Positions 59,226-64,000 of a stretch of DNA of 64,000 bases are shown piece after piece. The first letter of the stretch is position 1; every line of letters begins with the position of its first letter. Both the position numbers and the translations under genes were made by a program. The notes below the pieces were generated by a model, which made no database searches, was not told where the DNA came from, and saw only the letters and a list, made by a program, of their open reading frames with translations. The DNA comes from Verrucomicrobiota bacterium (lineage in GTDB: Bacteria > Verrucomicrobiota > Verrucomicrobiia > Opitutales > UBA953), in NCBI GenBank assembly GCA_015061905.1, contig SUVQ01000007.1, forward strand, positions 62,001-126,000, written 5' to 3'.

Positions 59226-61874
59226 TTAGAAATTGGTGCCGAAGGAGAACTGGAGGCGCATGCCGTCGTCGTTGTCGTCATTGGCATGAATCGGGAAGCC
59301 GAAGTCGATATTCATGAGGGCTCCGAGCATGAGAATGCGGAAGCCGAAGCCGACGTCGTCATTCCAGTCGTTCGGGGAAAAATCAAAAGAGCCGGAGTTG
59401 ACGAAGCCGCCGTCGTAAAAGATGGCGAAGCGCAATTCGTCGAGCAGGCGGATTGTATATTCGGCGGTGATGTAAGCGCGGGATTGCCCGCCGGTCGGCT
59501 CGTCGCCGTCGAAGGGACCTACGTAGCCGTAGCGGAAGCCGCGCAAGTTGTAGGGACCGCCGAGGTAGAGGCGTTCAAAGAAGGGAACGTAGCTTCCGCC
59601 GTAAGAGTGAAGCGTGCCGATGCGCCCGCCGATTTTCAGCGAGTGATCGTAGTCGATAATCGGGAACCACTGCGCCGCTTGGAGATCAAGCCCGTAGTAG
59701 TCGCAATCGCCCATGAACGGACCACCGACGACTTCCGCGTTGAAGCGGATTCTGTTCCCGCTGGTCGGGAACAGGACATCGTCCCGCGTATCGCGGGAAA
59801 GTGTTACGCCGCCGCGCGAGAGCAAAGTGTAGCCTTCTTCGTCGCGGATAAATTGCGGAACGTCGTATTCGATGTCCTTAATTTCGTAGTTGTCGATTTT
59901 GTAGTAAACTTCGGCGCGGATTTTTTCGACGACGCGACGACCGACGTAAAGTTTGAGCCCGGTGTCGACCGTGTTGTAGTCGCTGGAAATGTAGCGGTTG
60001 GACTTGTGATAGGCGTCGTAGCCGAGAGCGAGTTCGCGCCCGAAAAGCATCGGTTCTTCGAGCGATTGGATAATCGAGGTCGATCGCGTGCCGATTTGGA
60101 CGCGGAATCGGAATTTTTGTCCGCCGCCGCGAAATTTGTTGCGGGCGTTGAATAAATCGAAATTGCTTTGCTGAAATTCCGCGAAGCCGGAAACGCTTTC
60201 GACCGTTGAAAAACCGGCACCGAAGGAGAGCGATCCCGTGCGACCTTCGCGCACGGTGATGCGCATATCTTTTTGCGAAGGAATTCCGGTGTCGACGGGT
60301 TGAATCGAAACGTAATCGAAGTAGCGCGTTGCCTTCAGGCGGCGTTCGGAGGTTTTCATGCGCACCATGTCGAAAACTTCGCCGGGAGCGATAACGAGGT
60401 CTCTCAGGAGAATTTCCGCTTTGGAAATATTGTTCCCGTCGATTGTGATTGAGCGCAGGTAAGATTTTTCTCCTTCGGAAACGGTGAAAACCAGATCGAC
60501 TTTTCCCGTTTCGATGTCGGGTTCTTTGGTGACGGAAACGCGTGTGTTCAGATAGCCGACTTCGCCGTAATACTCGCGGATTTTTTGTGTGGCGACGTCG
60601 ACGGCACTCGGTGAATACCACGAGCCGGAGAAAATCCGGTCGAAGGGAATTTCGTCGCGGCGGCGCACGCCTCGCGGCGAAATATTTGCGAGCATGGCGA
60701 TGATGGCTTTTTCCGTAAAGCGCGTGTGTTGTTCGCCGAGCTTGTTCCCGCGAATTTTGATGTCGCCGAGCCGGTAGCGTTGCCCTTCGTCAATTGCGAT
60801 TTCAATCGGCAAATATCCGAGCGTTTCTTCGTTGTTGACGGAGGAGTAGCCTTCGGCGAGTTCGCTTTCCGTCGGCGGCACGATTTTAACGTCGAGAAAA
60901 CCGCTGTTCAGGTAAAACGAACGGAGCGTTTCCATATCGGTTTCAAATTTTGCCCGATTGAAATAGCCGTTGCTTGTAATCCACGAAAATTTGAAAAGGC
61001 GGTTCGGAAAATCCGTAAAATCCAAGCCCCACGCCCAAGAAGTGGTTTCGATTAAGCCGCGGAGTTCTTCGTCCGTAAATGTTTCGTTCCCGATAAAATC
61101 GACGGAGGCGATACGCGTTTCGAGATTCTCCTTAATGTCAAAAACGACGTAAGCCGTTCCCGTTTCTTCGTTGCGCTTGATTTCGTAGGAAACTTCGACG
61201 AAAGGATAATCTTTGCTACGGTATTTTTCGCGGATTTTGCGGGCGGCGCGTTTGATGGCGGCTTCGTCGAGCGGCGCACCGGCGACGATGCCCGCCGCCG
61301 TGCATTCTTCGGAAAGCCCGGTCAGGAACCAGCCGGCGGAATCGTGTTCGAGCGTTTCGTCTTCTTCGCGCGGATCGTGAACCGTTGCGATATTTTTGCG
61401 CACGACGCTACGAGCGTCTTCACCTTCCTGATTGCGAATGTTCCCGCCGGCAATGGCGGTGTTCCCCCGGAAAAAAACGTCCGTCAGAATAGGGCGCGGG
61501 AACAGCACGACGTTGATGTTTACGAGTTTGGTTTCCGGATCCAAAATCGGTTCGATGCCGACGTAGTCGAAAAGTTCCGTGTCGTAAAGCGAGCGAATGG
61601 ATTCGGCAACATCGAGCGGCAAAAACGGTTCGCCTTCGGTCAGCGAAAGGTGCGCGGCAACGATGTCGGTGCTGATTTTGCGCGCGCCTTCTATTTGGTA
61701 TGAAATTTTCCCGACGGTCGGTTGGTCGTAAATTTTTTTCTCGGCGGGAACGTCGCCGGCGACCGGTGTTTTTTGTTGCGCGAAAAGAGGCGTTCCCGCG
61801 CCCAAGAAGGCGGAAACTCCCAACGCAACCCAAAGTAGCTTTTTTGAAAAAAACTCGGAATTCGAAATTTTCAT
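59226..61874 (-). CDS. bamA: Outer-membrane protein assembly factor BamA
   Basis: BamA inserts beta-barrels into the outer membrane. The 882-residue protein has a signal peptide (ending GTPLFA|QQKT), then about five POTRA domains (examples: VGKISYQIEGARKISTDIVA, RIASVDFIGNETFTDEELRG, SYLRSITIDGNNISKAEIL). The C-terminal 16-strand barrel contains loop 6 with LRGFRYGYVGPF (the VRGF-type motif) and ends MRLQFSFGTNF with the terminal aromatic. Length is slightly above the usual 800; one POTRA has an acidic insert (HDPREEDETLEHDSAGW) near residue 170. The gene lies 11 bases after dnaB, an unusual neighbour. Confidence 0.95.
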   Translation of the reverse strand: MKISNSEFFSKKLLWVALGVSAFLGAGTPLFAQQKTPVAGDVPAEKKIYDQPTVGKISYQIEGARKISTDIVAAHLSLTEGEPFLPLDVAESIRSLYDTELFDYVGIEPILDPETKLVNINVVLFPRPILTDVFFRGNTAIAGGNIRNQEGEDARSVVRKNIATVHDPREEDETLEHDSAGWFLTGLSEECTAAGIVAGAPLDEAAIKRAARKIREKYRSKDYPFVEVSYEIKRNEETGTAYVVFDIKENLETRIASVDFIGNETFTDEELRGLIETTSWAWGLDFTDFPNRLFKFSWITSNGYFNRAKFETDMETLRSFYLNSGFLDVKIVPPTESELAEGYSSVNNEETLGYLPIEIAIDEGQRYRLGDIKIRGNKLGEQHTRFTEKAIIAMLANISPRGVRRRDEIPFDRIFSGSWYSPSAVDVATQKIREYYGEVGYLNTRVSVTKEPDIETGKVDLVFTVSEGEKSYLRSITIDGNNISKAEILLRDLVIAPGEVFDMVRMKTSERRLKATRYFDYVSIQPVDTGIPSQKDMRITVREGRTGSLSFGAGFSTVESVSGFAEFQQSNFDLFNARNKFRGGGQKFRFRVQIGTRSTSIIQSLEEPMLFGRELALGYDAYHKSNRYISSDYNTVDTGLKLYVGRRVVEKIRAEVYYKIDNYEIKDIEYDVPQFIRDEEGYTLLSRGGVTLSRDTRDDVLFPTSGNRIRFNAEVVGGPFMGDCDYYGLDLQAAQWFPIIDYDHSLKIGGRIGTLHSYGGSYVPFFERLYLGGPYNLRGFRYGYVGPFDGDEPTGGQSRAYITAEYTIRLLDELRFAIFYDGGFVNSGSFDFSPNDWNDDVGFGFRILMLGALMNIDFGFPIHANDDNDDGMRLQFSFGTNF

Positions 61875-61885
61875 AGGGCGGATTT

Positions 61886-63376
61886 TTATTCGTTCGGATC
61901 TTGGACGTTGAATTCCGGTTCGGAAAAGAGGGTGAGATCTCCGTGGAAAATCAGCGGAATTTCGCCGACGGGACCGTTACGTTGCTTGGCGATGATAAGC
62001 GTGCGCTGATACACGCCGGCGATGCGTGCTTCTTCTTCGGTTTCTTTTTTGCCGCGGGCTTTATCGATGAGCATGACGACGTCCGCGTCCTGCTCGATGG
62101 AGCCGGATTCGCGCAAATCGCTCACGCGCGGGGCGCGATTTTCGTCTTCGGATTTACGATTGAGCTGCGCGAGCGCGATAATCGGGATTCCGAATTCTTT
62201 CGCCATGGCTTTGATGGAGCGCGAAGCTTCGGCGATTTGCTGTTCGCGGGAAACGGAATTATCCGTCCCGTTGATGAGTTGCAAATAGTCGATAACAATG
62301 AGGTCGAGTTTCACTCGCGCGTGGAGGCGGCGAGCTTTGGCGCGCATTTCCATGATGGTCTGCCCGCCGACATCGTCGATGTAAAGTTTTCTTGATTTGA
62401 AATCGCGCGCCGCTTGGGCAAGTTTTTTGTGTTCGTCCGCTTTAGCGAAACCGCGTTGAACTTCGCGCAACTTTACGCGGGAATGCGATGCCAGCAAGCG
62501 CAACTGCAGGTCTTGCGCCGTCATTTCCAGCGAGAACATCAGCACGTTGAGCCCGACGTTCCCGCGCTTTGTTTGGTCAAAAAGCGCCGCTTCGATGAAA
62601 TTGAGTGCGATGGAGGTTTTTCCCATCCCCGGGCGCGCGGCGATAACAATCATCTGACCGGGGTGGAGCCCGAAGGTCATTTGGTCGAGGCGTTTAAATC
62701 CGGTCGGAATACCCGTGATTGCGCCTTTGCTTTGCGCCATGCGCGAAATCATCGCGAGCGCGTTGTCGAGCGGCCCGTTCGGGTCGCCGATGAGCTGGGC
62801 ACTTTCCTGAACGCGGTCTTGGGAAATTTCGAGAAAGCTTTTTTCAACGGAATTGAGCAGGCTGTCGAGCTTGTCTGCCGGAGAATAAGCGGCTTCGATC
62901 GTGCGCCGGGAGGTCTCGATGAGTTTGCGCAAAAAATATTTTTCGCGGACGATTTCGAGCCAGTGAATTGCGTGCGCAGTGGTTTCCGTGCGCGCCGTGA
63001 GTTCGTTGACGTAAATGACGCCGCCGGCGGCTTCGAGGTTTCCGCGGGAACGCAATTCTTCGCAAAGCGTAATTTCGTCGATGCCTTTACCGGAGGCGCT
63101 GAGCCCGAGAAGCGCGTCAAAAATGAGTTGGTGTGCCGTTCCGAAAAAATATTCGGGGCGAATTTTCTTTTCGACGCAGACGTTTAAAATATCGCCGCCG
63201 CCGTCGATAATTACGGAGGCGAGCAAGCCTTGTTCGGCATCGAGATTGTGCGGCGGAACGCGTTCTTCTCCCGGGAAGGAGCGCTCCGGCGCGTTGCGGG
63301 AACGCGCGCCGCCGTTCCCGCGCGTTTTTGCGGCGGGAGCGATGTAGGGCTCTGCGTTCTCGAAAGATTCCGACAT
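61886..63376 (-). CDS. dnaB: Replicative DNA helicase DnaB
   Basis: DnaB is the hexameric helicase that unwinds DNA at the replication fork. The N-terminal domain starts with VPPHNLDAEQGLLASVIIDG after a polar leader of about 40 residues. The RecA-like C-terminal domain has Walker A AARPGMGKTSIALNF, Walker B LIVIDYLQLING, and the family motif SREQQIAEASRSIKAMAKE with ALAQLNRKSE. The start was placed at MSESFENAEP (496 residues); a longer frame upstream has no support. No intein is present. Confidence 0.96.
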   Translation of the reverse strand: MSESFENAEPYIAPAAKTRGNGGARSRNAPERSFPGEERVPPHNLDAEQGLLASVIIDGGGDILNVCVEKKIRPEYFFGTAHQLIFDALLGLSASGKGIDEITLCEELRSRGNLEAAGGVIYVNELTARTETTAHAIHWLEIVREKYFLRKLIETSRRTIEAAYSPADKLDSLLNSVEKSFLEISQDRVQESAQLIGDPNGPLDNALAMISRMAQSKGAITGIPTGFKRLDQMTFGLHPGQMIVIAARPGMGKTSIALNFIEAALFDQTKRGNVGLNVLMFSLEMTAQDLQLRLLASHSRVKLREVQRGFAKADEHKKLAQAARDFKSRKLYIDDVGGQTIMEMRAKARRLHARVKLDLIVIDYLQLINGTDNSVSREQQIAEASRSIKAMAKEFGIPIIALAQLNRKSEDENRAPRVSDLRESGSIEQDADVVMLIDKARGKKETEEEARIAGVYQRTLIIAKQRNGPVGEIPLIFHGDLTLFSEPEFNVQDPNE

Positions 63377-63442
63377 GGGAAAGGTGCTTAGTCTGACTTC
63401 TTTTTTGTGCCGAGACAAAGAAAATTTCGGCGGAGTTTTCCG

Positions 63443-64000
63443 TTATTTTTCTTCCCTTACCTCGGGAACGATTTCCGCCTCGCACAAAACGCAATGCGTT
63501 ACCGCGTAAACGACTTCGATTTTGTCGGGATCGCTCCGGCGCGGCAAAAAGCGGTATTGTTTTACGCCGGGTTTGACGTTGACGGTGCTTTCGGGGAAAA
63601 GTTCTTCGCCGATGTCGGTTTTGACGCGGTCCGGAGTCCACGAAACGCCGTCGGCGAGAGCGCGTGTCTGGTCGATTTCGAGCACGACGGCGGGGATTTT
63701 TTTTCCGCGCACGCGGAAGTATTCAAAATCGCGAAAAGCCCGCACGCTAACGGTGGAATCTTTGGCGGAAACGGGCTCGCCCAGCACCGAGCTGTTTTTG
63801 CCTACGCGCATCGGCGGGAACGCGTGAAAATCTTCCGGGAAAAATCGGTTGCGGACGAGGCGCATCTGAAGTAGCCAGGGTTGCGGCTCGCCGTTTTTTT
63901 TGACTGCCGGAAAAAGGGTTTTGGCGACGGGAACGTTGAGCACGCCGTTTTCGCTGTTTTCAAAAATTTCGCTTTCAAGGAAGCGCACGTTTTGGTGAAA
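63443..64000 (-). CDS. Unrecognised protein, N-terminus outside the window (partial)
   Basis: The frame stays open to the window edge, so the true start is likely upstream; a GTG at 63988 is the only in-window option. The 185 or so visible residues are soluble, without signal or membrane segment. They contain LRF-type strands (WLLQMRLVRNRFFPEDFHAF), YFRVRGKKIPAVVLEIDQT, and end in a stretch with two cysteines (THCVLCEAEIVPEVREEK). I do not recognise the family. It ends 66 bases before the dnaB start on the same strand, so it is probably in the same transcript. Confidence 0.6.
   Translation of the reverse strand, partial: FHQNVRFLESEIFENSENGVLNVPVAKTLFPAVKKNGEPQPWLLQMRLVRNRFFPEDFHAFPPMRVGKNSSVLGEPVSAKDSTVSVRAFRDFEYFRVRGKKIPAVVLEIDQTRALADGVSWTPDRVKTDIGEELFPESTVNVKPGVKQYRFLPRRSDPDKIEVVYAVTHCVLCEAEIVPEVREEK

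Overview
The window reads as chromosomal DNA of a Verrucomicrobiota bacterium, most likely an Opitutales-type lineage. Three secreted proteins end in the exosortase sorting signal PEPSAFGLLAG..GALALVA(S/A)RRRR, which is typical of that group. The envelope genes (bamA, ompH, ExbB/ExbD, Wza/Wzc) show a Gram-negative envelope. The rest is housekeeping. I see no phage, insertion sequence, plasmid function or CRISPR array. The lineage call is inference; no rRNA is present.

Layout. 1-6 kb: the end of uvrA, a large unrecognised Arg-rich protein, a secreted GH35 beta-galactosidase, hemE and a secreted esterase, then tRNA-Ser(CGA). 6.4-11.3 kb: lactate permease, rodA and RNase E/G. 11.4-16.7 kb: an exopolysaccharide export set (beta-barrel, Wza-like lipoprotein, Wzc-like tyrosine kinase) and a transglutaminase-like protein. 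16.9-18.4 kb: rpsB-tsf. 18.9-25.2 kb: nuoJKLMN, with an unusual soluble tail on NuoM. 25.4-32 kb: two periplasmic TPR-type proteins with ExbB-ExbD-ExbD. 32.4-33.4 kb: PEP-CTERM gene 1, then argG. 35.3-37.4 kb (minus strand): an ABC1/UbiB kinase and a phasin-like protein. 37.8-41.5 kb: sdhCAB. 41.9-46.6 kb: tandem Usp, PEP-CTERM gene 2 and an OPT transporter. 46.6-50.8 kb (minus): panC-recB. 51.2-51.8 kb: PEP-CTERM gene 3. 52.2-52.9 kb (minus): sufC. 53.3-58.5 kb: argS, an EpsI-like protein, folD, an RDD protein and aroB. 58.6-64 kb (minus): an unknown gene, dnaB, bamA and ompH.

Two genome-scale signals stand out. First, the non-palindromic motif CGGGAACG (usually GCGGGAACGC, or GCGTTCCCGC in reverse) is extremely frequent. 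I counted about 43 copies of its 7-base core in the first 9.5 kb, against one or two expected. It occurs in both orientations and several reading frames, and inverted pairs of it form most of the terminators. That is the pattern of a DNA-uptake sequence or a HIP1-like highly iterated motif, and I know of no description of one in this phylum. Second, intergenic regions carry a composite repeat family. The three PEP-CTERM genes share an unusual promoter-like element (TTGAC + 19 bases with exactly 11 T + GARAAT) and conserved 3' ends around unrelated passengers, like interchangeable cassettes.

The PEP-CTERM genes, the EpsI-like protein and the Wza/Wzc set fit one exosortase/exopolysaccharide surface system. 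Its exosortase and glycosyltransferases must lie elsewhere.
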